DNA of 64,000 nt from Paramoeba atlantica (lineage: Eukaryota > Discosea): positions 124,001-188,000 of the forward strand of contig CDRNVI010000036.1 in the NCBI GenBank assembly GCA_977017575.1, read 5' to 3'. Below are positions 9,693-18,632 of this stretch, in pieces. The notes beneath the pieces were generated by a model. The model saw only the letters and a program-made list of their open reading frames with translations. It ran no database searches and was not told the DNA's origin. The position numbers and the translations under genes are program-made. How positions within the stretch are numbered: the first letter of the stretch is position 1; the number at the start of each line of letters is the position of its first letter.

Positions 9693-9793
9693 TTAGGCTC
9701 TTCGTTAAACGCAGTGGTAGTTTTCAACGCGAAGCGCGCAGCATGAGTGACTTCTCAGTTGAAAACAACCACCGCGTTTAACGAAGAGCCTAA
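9693..9793. repeat. Long near-perfect hairpin (36-bp arms)
   Basis: The left arm 9693-9728 and right arm 9758-9793 are inverted copies matching at 34 of 36 positions, with a 29-bp loop. Each arm starts from TTAGGCTCTTCGTTAAACGC on its outer side. It sits just left of the AT-rich direct repeat and the start of transposon copy 1, so it may be a small foldback element or a terminal structure of a larger one. Confidence 0.85.
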
Positions 9794-9807
9794 ACAAGAA
9801 ATTAAAG

Positions 9808-9837
9808 TTGCCTTAATTAAAGTTGCCTTAATTTTAA
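9808..9837 (+). repeat. AT-rich direct repeat, middle copy
   Basis: Same orientation and nearly the same sequence as 8126-8155; it ends about 11 bp before the first base of transposon copy 1. The unit TTGCCTTAATTAAAG is itself partly doubled here. Confidence 0.6.
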
Positions 9838-10241
9838 TTACTTTTAGTGTGTGTGTTAGTTCCGCCATAGTGACAGCAACTATTGGGTTGAAGAGTCACT
9901 AGTGACTTCTCTATTGAGTTGCACGCATCTGGATTGCTAAAACTCAATAGTAAACTCAATAGTAACTGAAGTGTGTTTCTATTATTGAGTCTGAACTTAA
10001 TAGTTCCTATGAAACTTGTGTACTATTGAGTCTGAACTTCATACCTAATATTTTTGTAGTCCAATAATTTTTTTTGATTTCGTCAAAATTGTTTTCCCAG
10101 AAACGATTTCTAGTACATGTTTGAGAGTTTAAAGCCTCAGCTATTGTACCCTGACTGTTCAAGATGATCACTTTACAAACAAAACTATTGAACCTTCCTG
10201 GTACTCCAAAAATCATTTCTAGATTTCTGATTATTTAAGTC

Positions 10242-12041
10242 ATGTCTTGTGAAACGGACCTACTGAACGTCATCCAAACAATGGCCAAGGAAAAGAAGCA
10301 ACTTACGGGAAGCATTAAAAAGCTAGAAACACAAATTGAGGAAATGGAAAAAAGGAACAACGAACTTTCAACCACCCTTTCGCGTGTAGTAGCCGAAAAT
10401 TCGGAGCTTTGTCGGTTCGCTTCTCGCCCAGAAGAAACCACACACGAACGAACAGAAGTGACAAAATATTGGACGCATTTGCTCGAAACAGGAATGTCTT
10501 CACATCAAGTCACGGCAATTCGAAGGGCATACGAAGAATTAAAAACAAAAACTACATGTACTTCCCTTTGGTTCTTTTCTCCGGAGCCTAGGAGTTCATT
10601 GGAAACGTTTTTTACCTTGCCATGGATCATATGGGCGCCCATGCGCCAAGGCGAAAAAGAAAACCTACACTGTCTTCATTGCAAAGAGCGATTGACTTTC
10701 ATGAAGCTTTCTCCTGTGCGTCGGATTTTTGATCTTTCGACACCAATGTACTATCTTTGTGAAGTGTATCAATGTCGTAGCACTGAGTGTCGTAAGGTAA
10801 TATCAAGTGATGAAAAGAGCTTAATTTCCAGCCTATCCCACAAGGCACGAAATTCCTTTCCTATTATTAAAACTGAGAAATTGGGGATGACTAGACGACT
10901 TTCAACGGCCATTATGGCAATAGGAACTAGTGGTTCTAATATGAGTGAATTTCAAGGTATTCTGCAAGAAGTGTATGCCGTCGATTACCATCAGTGGATG
11001 TTGCAATATCTGAGTAATAAGCGCGATGAAAGATACTTTTCTGAATTAAAGCACACGGAAAAATATGGATTTCGCTGGGATCCTAATTGCGTGGAAGCGA
11101 TTTCAAATCGAATTTCACAAGAATGGATGACTCCATCAGTGGATCATTTTCAGGATGTTTTGATTTCATTACTCCAGCAGCGCCAGGTGGAGTGTGACAA
11201 CTATATGTCCGAGCTGACTGGTACAGTGCTTGCAATGGATCATACTTTCGAGACCGCAAAGTGCATTCGACTGCGTGGGGAAGCACCGTTTCGTTCTCAC
11301 TTTGTTGTTCACAATGAAATTGGTGAGATTTTGGCTGCCGTATACACTCGAAATGAAAGTTTTGACACTTTGCACAATGTTCTTTCAAACATAGCATCAC
11401 GTCCAGGAAGCAAAGCAATGGTTATATATGTTGACAACTGTTGCACAGTACGTTCTAAAATACAACGCCACTTTCCATCTGCACATATTAAATGCGATTT
11501 ATGGCATTGGCTGCACCGTTTCGCAGCTGTTATCCCACGCACTTCAGCATCAAATCGGCAAAAAATGTTTTACACCGAGCTTTGCCGATCTGTAGTAGAG
11601 CCTCTTACTATCGCTTTGTCAAAAAAGGAACATCTTGATGCGCATGAGAAAGTTATTCCACGTCCGGCAAAATTGTTTTCTAAAATGGAACTCCTGAAGG
11701 AAAAATATTCGGACATCTTTACATGGAACCCCAAGTTAGCTTCTCTCTCGCCGTACGCAATAGCCCACATCGAGCGGGACTGCCTCAGTGACCCTACAGA
11801 TGTGAATTTGACGCGCGTGGATAAGAATATGGTGTATCGTTCCAGCCGAGGAACCAACATTTGTGAAAGTTTTCATTCTCGTTTGAAAGCTAAAGTGAAG
11901 CTTCGCGCGCGTAGCTCAGCAGAAACTGTAGACGCGCTGACAAGGAGCTTTATTTATCGAAGTAATGTGAAATGTGCTGTGAGATTCAAATCAGCGCCGG
12001 ATATGATATGTGTTTCGACGCTCTGTTGTTTCGAACCTTGA
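10242..12041 (+). CDS. Transposase, DDE superfamily with N-terminal zinc region
   Basis: 599 aa. Order of parts: a short coiled coil (about 10-55); a Cys-rich region (LHCLHCKERL near 145, then YQCRSTECRK near 183) resembling the zinc-binding DUF6729-type module found beside some eukaryotic transposases; a helical linker; and an RNase H-like core. Likely catalytic residues are D333 (LAMDHTFE), D398 (YVDNCC) and E542 (NICESFHSRLK). Between the last two is CDLWHWLHR, a C/W/H pattern like the CxxH insertion of Mutator-like transposases. The exact superfamily (MULE-like or KDZ-like) is not settled. The frame stops soon after the E block, where homologues would be expected to continue; the next frame overlaps it by 70 bp. 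Confidence 0.8.
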   Translation: MSCETDLLNVIQTMAKEKKQLTGSIKKLETQIEEMEKRNNELSTTLSRVVAENSELCRFASRPEETTHERTEVTKYWTHLLETGMSSHQVTAIRRAYEELKTKTTCTSLWFFSPEPRSSLETFFTLPWIIWAPMRQGEKENLHCLHCKERLTFMKLSPVRRIFDLSTPMYYLCEVYQCRSTECRKVISSDEKSLISSLSHKARNSFPIIKTEKLGMTRRLSTAIMAIGTSGSNMSEFQGILQEVYAVDYHQWMLQYLSNKRDERYFSELKHTEKYGFRWDPNCVEAISNRISQEWMTPSVDHFQDVLISLLQQRQVECDNYMSELTGTVLAMDHTFETAKCIRLRGEAPFRSHFVVHNEIGEILAAVYTRNESFDTLHNVLSNIASRPGSKAMVIYVDNCCTVRSKIQRHFPSAHIKCDLWHWLHRFAAVIPRTSASNRQKMFYTELCRSVVEPLTIALSKKEHLDAHEKVIPRPAKLFSKMELLKEKYSDIFTWNPKLASLSPYAIAHIERDCLSDPTDVNLTRVDKNMVYRSSRGTNICESFHSRLKAKVKLRARSSAETVDALTRSFIYRSNVKCAVRFKSAPDMICVSTLCCFEP

Positions 12042-13240
12042 AAGAAACCTTCTCTTCTCTCTTCCTGGGGGCGGACGATGCAAGATTATGTAATAGTCCT
12101 TTTGCACTTCTCCCTGTGGCGAAACAACTAACGACTCATGAACTGTTCTTCACACAATATGTTCACCCTGTTCAATCTGGGGATGGATATGCACTTATCC
12201 CACATTCCTTGTCTGACAATCAGCTGAGTAATGTTCGCAGCTGGGCGCAAAATAAGTTTGGTTGCGAGCCCGCATTTCTTGGCAAAGACGATGTGGAATT
12301 TAACTTCGCACTTTCGGCTACACCAACTAAGCACGAGGAAAAGATGCGTTTCCTAGGTGGAGAGTGCACCGCAGCGTCAATGATGAGCACACTTGAATAC
12401 TTGTGTGCGGGAGATCCCTGTATTCTGCGGTGCGATACATCGCGGGTGGACAAAGATACGACGTTCGAACGAGTTCTTGAACACTTGAGCAAGCCCGAGA
12501 ACGACGTCGAGGAAGTTATAACCAAGGTTTCGCACGGGCAATTATTTCTTCCCCTAGTTCGCTCTCTTACCAATGTCATTTCAAGCACTGTACTCGTTTT
12601 GCACGAGCTTTCACACGTACCATATCTAGTGGTTCCTTTCGATTCCGTATCACCAACTCCGCAGAGGCACATAATATGCGGTGTTTGCGTACTTGATATC
12701 CCTGGTGCAGGAATATTTAAAACTTTTGATACAGATTTTGATGTAGGTTTGGGGGCGCACGAGGAGATCATAATGGTTGATGACTTACCTGTACAACATT
12801 TTACCGCGACAGGAAATAGCAACGCATGTCACCTGGCAACACATTTACATGCTCCAAGAATTGATCCTCGCCAAAGAAACGTGATCGTGAAATTCAATCC
12901 CCTTGAAGTGCGCTTGCTCCTGCAATGTGTCATCGATGAAGTGCGCGACAAATCTTCGAGGCACATACCTTGGCCGAAAGTTTTATCAAGATTCAGCTCC
13001 GTGGTCAAAGAAAATGAGGACCAGTATAGATTTCCTCGAGATTTTAATCAGTTACGGGTTGCGTATCAGAACAGACTTTGCTACAAGGAATGCGCGGAGG
13101 ACGTGAAGTCGCATGATGAGATAATGGGCGAGCTTCGCGCAAAAGAGGATGCTAGAAAAAAGAGAGGACGTAAATGTCCGAATAGAGATTCGCGAATAGA
13201 AGTAGACGGCTTTGAGAATGCGGAAAATGTTCCTCTGTAA
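11972..13240 (+). CDS. Second transposon frame (probable distal part of transposase or accessory protein)
   Basis: 422 codons, in a different frame from the transposase and overlapping its last 70 bp. No independent start context is obvious, so it may be the C-terminal part of the same protein reached after a frame change, or a separate ORF. The protein has a mixed alpha/beta middle (STVLVLHELSHVPYLVV, IICGVCVLDIPGAG) and a basic end (KEDARKKRGRKCPNRDSR) that could bind DNA. The middle might be a degenerate papain-like protease of the sort carried by some Mutator elements, but I cannot point to a catalytic Cys-His pair with confidence. Absent from the deletion copy at 13931-15079. Confidence 0.55.
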   Translation: MCCEIQISAGYDMCFDALLFRTLKETFSSLFLGADDARLCNSPFALLPVAKQLTTHELFFTQYVHPVQSGDGYALIPHSLSDNQLSNVRSWAQNKFGCEPAFLGKDDVEFNFALSATPTKHEEKMRFLGGECTAASMMSTLEYLCAGDPCILRCDTSRVDKDTTFERVLEHLSKPENDVEEVITKVSHGQLFLPLVRSLTNVISSTVLVLHELSHVPYLVVPFDSVSPTPQRHIICGVCVLDIPGAGIFKTFDTDFDVGLGAHEEIIMVDDLPVQHFTATGNSNACHLATHLHAPRIDPRQRNVIVKFNPLEVRLLLQCVIDEVRDKSSRHIPWPKVLSRFSSVVKENEDQYRFPRDFNQLRVAYQNRLCYKECAEDVKSHDEIMGELRAKEDARKKRGRKCPNRDSRIEVDGFENAENVPL

Positions 13241-13930
13241 TCCGTTGAGGCAAAGGAGAATTCGCTTTTTAAGAAACATTTCGTAAAAACAGTAGTTAAA
13301 GGAATACGTAAAGGATAAATTAAAGATTAGGTTCCTAATTTTGTCTTCATAGGTTAAAAAATACGCGCGACTCTGCACCTTCATCAACGCTACACCTCCT
13401 CCCTGACTGATCTCCCCCCCCCTGACTTTTCCCTCTTTTTCGGTTTTTGACGTTAAGTCAAAGGGCTGAATTTCCTCTCTTTGACGTATACCCCATTTTC
13501 AGTTTTATGCATAAAAAACGTAAAGTTAGTCACTACTCAGTAAAGTTGGCACTTACTAAAAAACTTAATATAACATGTCCTTCCTTTAAGTGCAATCGCA
13601 AAAATCATGAATGTCTTCAAAAATTATTAGTAGCACGTCGTTGTCGTTCACCTTTCTGTTGCAATTCCAACTTTATGTTGCACTTCTCGGCTAAAGAGCA
13701 TACCAGTTGAGATTTCTTCTCCACCTTTCCCCCCAGAACACTCCTCTCGCGCTTTTATGCTTTCACCCATTCCCGTCGGTGAACCACATTTTCCTGACCT
13801 TCCACCTATCTTCATCCTTCACTTTCATGACCTTCCATCTATGAAATAATGGGTTTTTGCTACACCCCACCGAACTCAATACATAAATCAATACACTTGA
13901 ACTGTAACCTCTTCTGCCGGCGGAGGTGCC

Positions 13931-15079
13931 GTGTGTGTTTGTTCCGCCATAATGACAGCAACTATTGAGTGGAAGAGTCACTAGTGAGTTCTCTATTGAG
14001 TTGTACGCATCTGGATTGCGAAAACTCAATAGTAAACTCAGTAGTACATGTAACTGAAATGTGTTTCTATTATTGAGTCTGAACTTAGTAGTTCCTATGA
14101 AAGTTGTGTACTATTGAGCCTGAACTTCATATTTCCTATTATTAAAACTGAGAAATTGGGGATGACTAGACGACTTTCGATCGCCATTATGGAAATAGGA
14201 ACTAGTGGTTCTAATATGAGTGAATTTCATGGTACCATCAGTGGATGTTGCAATATCTGAGTAATAAGCGCGATGAAAGATACTTTTCTGAATTAAAGCA
14301 CACGGAAAAATATGGATTTCGCTGGGATCCTAATTGCGTGGAAGCGATTTCAAATCGAATTTCACAAGAATGGATGACTCCATCAGTGGATCATTTTCAG
14401 GATGTTTTGATTTCATTACTCCAGCAGCGCCAGGTGGAGTGTGACAACTATATGTCCGAGCTGACTGGTACAGTGCTTGCAATGGATCATACTTTCGAGA
14501 CCGCAAAGTGCATTCGACTGCGTGGGGAAGCACCGTTTCGTTCTCACTTTGTTGTTCACAATGAAATTGGTGAGATTTTGGCTGCCGTATACACTCGAAA
14601 TGAAAGTTTTGACACTTTGCATAATGTTCTTTCAAACATAGTATCACGTCCAGGAAGAAAAGCAATGGTTATAAATAAACGGTTTATATGTTGACAGCGG
14701 TTGCACAGTACGTTCTAAAATACAACGCCACTCCCCATCTTTAAAATAAAGGTGACTTCTTCAAAAAATATTAGTAGCACGTCGTTGTCGTTCACCTTTC
14801 CGTTGCAATTCCAACTTTATGTTGCACTTCTCGGTTAAAGAGCGTACCTGTTGAGATTTCTCCTCCACCTTTCCCCCCAGAACACTCCTCTCACGCTTTA
14901 CTGCTTTCACCCATTCCCGTAGGTGAACCACATTTTCCCACTGACCTTCCACCTATCTTCATCCATCACTTTAATGACCTTCCATCTATGAAAAGGGAAT
15001 TTTTGCTACACCCCACCGAACTCAATACATAAATCAATACAAACTTTGAACTGTAACCTATTCTGCCGGAGGAAGTGCC
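13931..15079 (+). mobile_element. Transposon copy 2: internally deleted derivative, head-to-tail with copy 1
   Basis: About 1.15 kb with the same two ends as copy 1. Relative to copy 1 it lacks about 815 bp (roughly 10042-10856), about 29 bp (near 10953-10981) and about 2.1 kb (roughly 11483-13611). The part that is kept (14245-14694) still reads as 149 codons of the transposase core, nearly identical in protein sequence to copy 1, including the first catalytic Asp. It then runs into altered sequence and a stop. The high identity implies a recent origin. It cannot encode a working transposase and would depend on copy 1 or another source. Confidence 0.85.
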
Positions 15080-15607
15080 TACCCTTAATTGAAGTTTCTA
15101 TTAATAAACAATTACTGATAATGATGGTGGAATCTCCCTTTTTATCCCTCAATTTTTTTCCGAAAAAAAATACGTCGAAGTTTTTTCGAGTTGAGCAATT
15201 TTACAAGCCTTCTAGATTGGTATTGACAAAAGAGAAGACATTGACTTATTTAAACCAAGCCATTCGGGGACATTATAGTATAGAAAATAAGAGTATAGAA
15301 AATTATATTGTATAGAAAATAAGAGTTCTACGGCTCAAATTGTGGTACACCAGGTTGACAAAAGGTGTGATACACTTATAAAGTTCTGTAGGGTGTCGAT
15401 ACTGTATGGACAACACATGAACGAGAGAAATGGGAAATTGAAAGCACGAATGGCCTTTATTTCAGCCTCAGAAGATGAGCTGATGAAATACAATTAAAAA
15501 TTTAGTATTTGGAGTGCCGTTCAAAACGTTTAAATATTCGGGGGAAAAAAGGGGAGATTTGACCATAATGATCACTTAAAAAAAGGACTATTTAGAATGT
15601 TTGAATT
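15080..15607. other. AT-rich flank of the transposon pair, with a third AT-rich repeat
   Basis: 15083-15104 (CCTTAATTGAAGTTTCTATT) resembles the AT-rich direct repeats at 8126 and 9808. Around 15278-15320 the phrase TATAGAAAAT is repeated three times with ATAAGAG spacers. No gene seen; this lies 3' of the LRR gene on the minus strand. Confidence 0.45.
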
Positions 15608-16441
15608 TCAAACAATTAAAGTGCAGCCATTTGGCGGACTTAGCAGTAGTTCAAAGGAGTTGTGCTTTATATTAAAAAATTTAATAAATGGAGGGAGAAG
15701 TGAAAGATCTAATTGTCCGCTAAAATTATTTTCATTTAGATATAGATACGTCAATCGGGAAGGCAATCGTCGGAAATCAAGCTTTCCCAAGAGATTATTT
15801 TTTGAAACGTCTAAGTAGGTCAACCCGGACGGAAGGTTGTTAAGCATAATCGGACCTTCAAAATTGTTACTCCTTGCAGAAAATGTGGTGAGGTGTGGTG
15901 GAAGCGAAGTCAGAACAAGTTGGCCTGAAAACGAGTTGTTATCGATCCTAAGCGAGAAAAGACCTTGTGGGAGTCCGGTACAATCAACGACACCATATAA
16001 ATCGTTATCCGAAAGTCCTAAACATGTGAGACCTGGAGGAAGTTTCGTAAATAAAAATTCACCGTTAAATGCATTATTATATAAATCTAACCGCGAGAGA
16101 AAGGGAGGAAGGACTTCGACCGGTATTGCACCTTCAAGAATATTGTGAGCACCACTGTCCCACATCGTTCCGAGAGTAAGCTCCGTAGTGGTTATCGGTA
16201 AGTGGGACCACGAAAGTGTCCCCTGTAGATCGCGATCGTCCCATTCAATTTCAATAACATGATTTTCCTGTGCGCAAGTAACACCGTTCCACTTACAGGC
16301 AGGCGTCAAGGTAGACCACGATGAATGACGATTAGTGACATTGCGAAGAAAAAGATCCATAGAATATTCCTGGGGTAGCGATGCTCCACAAACTTTGCCT
16401 CCACGAGTAGATGGAACACTTTCCTCGTCCATGTACGACAA
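15608..16441 (-). CDS. Leucine-rich repeat protein with plant-type N-terminal cap
   Basis: 277 aa. Residues 49-56 read CKWNGVTC, the C-W-x-G-V-x-C pattern of the LRRNT cap seen in plant-type LRR proteins, followed by a variable strand region. Then come seven 23-residue repeats from about 114 to 272, each LPxxLxxLxLxxNxFxGxLxLxx. No signal peptide and no C-terminal anchor or kinase is visible, so it may be a stand-alone intracellular or unconventionally exported scaffold. A paralogue with the same cap is at 62996-63646: the shared pattern is LPQE, then about 20 residues, then SWS...(C/S)KWxGVxC. LRR proteins bind other proteins; the ligand is unknown. Confidence 0.85.
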   Translation of the reverse strand: MSYMDEESVPSTRGGKVCGASLPQEYSMDLFLRNVTNRHSSWSTLTPACKWNGVTCAQENHVIEIEWDDRDLQGTLSWSHLPITTTELTLGTMWDSGAHNILEGAIPVEVLPPFLSRLDLYNNAFNGEFLFTKLPPGLTCLGLSDNDLYGVVDCTGLPQGLFSLRIDNNSFSGQLVLTSLPPHLTTFSARSNNFEGPIMLNNLPSGLTYLDVSKNNLLGKLDFRRLPSRLTYLYLNENNFSGQLDLSLLPPFIKFFNIKHNSFELLLSPPNGCTLIV

Positions 16442-16601
16442 TAAAAATTAAAAGCAACTTAAAGGCCTAGTAGTTGATGAACTATGCTACGGGAATCGTT
16501 TAGCACTTGGTGTGAAGCACAGAATATTTCAACAAGGTACTTCAACGGCTAACACAAGTCCACGATAACCTACCATAATAATCGAAGAATCATTCAACAC
16601 A

Positions 16602-17162
16602 TTATACAATAAGATTAGCCATAACAGCGGTTTTAAGAAAAAACCTATGATTGATGTGCCGCCCAGCGGCGTACATAATGCGAGTCCCTAAAGGGGCATA
16701 TTTATCGTTCAGTAGAATACCTGTATTGCGGTCAAATTGAATACCAAGCCCACTGTGCCTCAGTTGCATTTGGCGTCTGGTCAATACAACTGCATACATA
16801 ATAGTTCCGGGAATCAGTTTTTGTCGCGGCTGCGCTTCTTCTCCACTCTTAAAACGAAGCACAGCCACACGACGTACGACAACGGGCACCATACGGTGAT
16901 TATGTGTCGCCTCATCAATTTGTTCCAACAGGTAGAACTGCCTGCAGTTTGAATTATCCACGCAGTACACTTTCGCTTGTTTCTGTAGTGGACATGTATT
17001 TCTCATGAATTTTCCGGGCTTCAAGTAGCAGAAACGCTGCTTGCGGTACCTTTCTGTGACATGCCATTTGGTATTTTTGGGCTTGTAAGGATATTGTGTA
17101 GGGGTACCAGCGAACGCTTGTCGGAACCATAGACTCCGCAGCATTAAAAATCGTCCTTTCAC
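16602..17162 (-). CDS. Mitochondrial large-subunit ribosomal protein uL14m
   Basis: 186 aa. From residue ~65 it follows uL14: VYCVDNSNCRQ (the VxxVDNSG block), an RRVAVLRFK strand, GTIMYAVVLTRR (GDxIxAVVK block), GLGIQFDRNTGILLNDKYAP (xxRFDxNAxVLIND) and GTRIMYAAGRHI. The ~60-residue N-terminal extension starts LRSLWFRQAF, is basic, and suits a mitochondrial presequence plus the extensions usual for kinetoplastid mitoribosomal proteins. It would bind 16S-type rRNA at the subunit interface in the mitoribosome. Secure at the family level; the mitochondrial assignment is inferred from the extension and divergence. Confidence 0.85.
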   Translation of the reverse strand: MKGRFLMLRSLWFRQAFAGTPTQYPYKPKNTKWHVTERYRKQRFCYLKPGKFMRNTCPLQKQAKVYCVDNSNCRQFYLLEQIDEATHNHRMVPVVVRRVAVLRFKSGEEAQPRQKLIPGTIMYAVVLTRRQMQLRHSGLGIQFDRNTGILLNDKYAPLGTRIMYAAGRHINHRFFLKTAVMANLIV

Positions 17163-17442
17163 CTAAAAAATGATTTTTATTTTAATTTCAATAATTGTTA
17201 GTAAAGTAGTACGCTAAGAAGCGATTAATAGGGCGAATGAGCTACTGTATGTGAAAATTGAGACAGGGTACGCCTACTAACCTTTCAGCATTATAATAAA
17301 TGCTAAGACTAAATAAATGATCATGTAAGTCCATAAAGATGGTACGCCATTTTAAGTCCTGCTTTTGAAGACGTACTTGCAAGGATTGGAGACGTATGAA
17401 CTGGATGATTCAACCGCGCTCTACTTTCCACAAAGATACACT

Positions 17443-18279
17443 TTATCTCTCACAAGAAGACAGCCGGCTCTGAGCCTCGGATGCAATGGAAACAGCTGCA
17501 CTGGTGCCAATCCGACTTGCACCAAGATGGAGGTAAGAAAGCGCATTTTCAAGGTCTTGAATTCCTCCACTTGCTTTTACCTTAGCGGAGGTTCCGACTA
17601 TTGATGCCATAGTTTGCACTGCACTACGAGAGGCCCCCTCTGTATTATACCCTGTGGAGGTCTTAACGTACTCACATCCCGCAAGTACGCAGGTCACGCA
17701 ACAGCGCTCGAGCTGAGGTGTATCCCACCAGGCTGTTTCAAGTATCACCTTGACATTGGCGGGGGAACTCGCTTGTACGATTTGTGTCACCTCATCAAAG
17801 AGCCCCCCAAGGTTACCCTCAGCGATGTTGGCTAAATTCGGCACAAAGTCAATCTCACGGGCGCCATCGAGCACACACTGTCTTGCTTCACAAAGTTTTG
17901 CAGCGAGGTGAGCCGTGCCGTGTGGAAATCCTACCACTGCGGCAATAACAAAAGGTGTGGAGGACAGAAGGGCGCGGCACTCAGCAACGCGAGAACTTGG
18001 AACGCACACGGTTTTTATGCGGTGCTTAATAGCGTCCTTGCATAGCTTTGCGTACTCCTCCGTTGTGGCTTTGGGGTGGAGGAGCGTGGCATCCAAGTAG
18101 TCCCCTATGTGGGCTAGAAATGTGACATCGTTCTCGGGCTGGGATAAACGTGTTTCTCCGGAACTACGTTCCTTTGAATTAAGATGGAAAAATAAAGAGT
18201 CCAATGTGGTTGCATAATCAATATTCAAAATTTGACACACTGTTTTCACGCTGTCTGAAAAATCGCTCTGAAGGTTCAT
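17443..18279 (-). CDS. deoC: Deoxyribose-phosphate aldolase (DERA)
   Basis: 278 aa. Cleaves 2-deoxyribose 5-phosphate to glyceraldehyde 3-phosphate and acetaldehyde in deoxynucleoside breakdown. The class I TIM-barrel landmarks are present: LDATLLHPKAT near 62-72, VGFPHGT near 116-122, EIDFVPN with D144, the Schiff-base lysine K206 in YVKTSTGYN, and K235 in VKASGGI. The first ~50 residues are an extra N-terminal segment beyond the bacterial-type core. The C-terminus (SSCER) is not a standard peroxisomal/glycosomal targeting tripeptide. Its product acetaldehyde could in principle feed acetyl-CoA metabolism. Confidence 0.95.
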   Translation of the reverse strand: MNLQSDFSDSVKTVCQILNIDYATTLDSLFFHLNSKERSSGETRLSQPENDVTFLAHIGDYLDATLLHPKATTEEYAKLCKDAIKHRIKTVCVPSSRVAECRALLSSTPFVIAAVVGFPHGTAHLAAKLCEARQCVLDGAREIDFVPNLANIAEGNLGGLFDEVTQIVQASSPANVKVILETAWWDTPQLERCCVTCVLAGCEYVKTSTGYNTEGASRSAVQTMASIVGTSAKVKASGGIQDLENALSYLHLGASRIGTSAAVSIASEAQSRLSSCER

Positions 18280-18632
18280 GTGTCTTTGTCTTCTAGGGCA
18301 AAAAAATTATAGCACCAATTTTTGCTGTCATACCCCATCATCTAATTAGAGTTACATTCATTCAAAAATTTGTTCTGAATATTGTTCTGTATATTCTGAA
18401 GAGCAAAAAAAAAACAAGTACGTAGGTAATTTATTCAAGCATCCATTAAAAATATGAAATGCGAAAACAAAATTCTAATAGAACCCAACCAAATAGAATT
18501 CTCGGAAGCATGCTATACTGTACGAAAAACAGTAAAAAACAAAATGCAACATTGCTTGCTGAATCAGGAAGCATGAGCCCAGATATACTAAAGGGATATA
18601 TCTTATCCTCCCTGCAGTAAAGAAGAGTTCTC
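18280..18632. other. Intergenic spacer, no gene seen
   Basis: AT-rich spacer between presequence protease and the aldolase. The minus strand has a poly-T run (18404-18413) upstream of the aldolase start, which could serve as a polypyrimidine tract for trans-splicing; that is inference. Confidence 0.4.

Larger units (their letters stand above)
9849..13930 (+). mobile_element. DDE-type DNA transposon, copy 1 (long)
   Basis: About 4.08 kb on the strand opposite to all host genes. Its limits come from comparison with copy 2 (13931-15079): both begin GTGTGTGTT/GTTCCGCC and end in TCTGCCGG..GGTGCC or a close variant. It has a roughly 390-bp leader, a transposase frame (10242-12041), a second overlapping frame (11972-13240) and a roughly 690-bp trailer. 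The ends show only weak inverted similarity (TCCGCC...ACAG against TCCGGC...ACAG), so terminal inverted repeats are short or eroded. The tail joins copy 2 directly, which hides any target duplication. Confidence 0.8.

Noticed and set aside
12220-12822. 200-codon minus-strand frame over the second transposon frame
   Set aside because: Antisense of the transposon coding region, Ser/Thr-rich with no structure; the plus frame continues the element.
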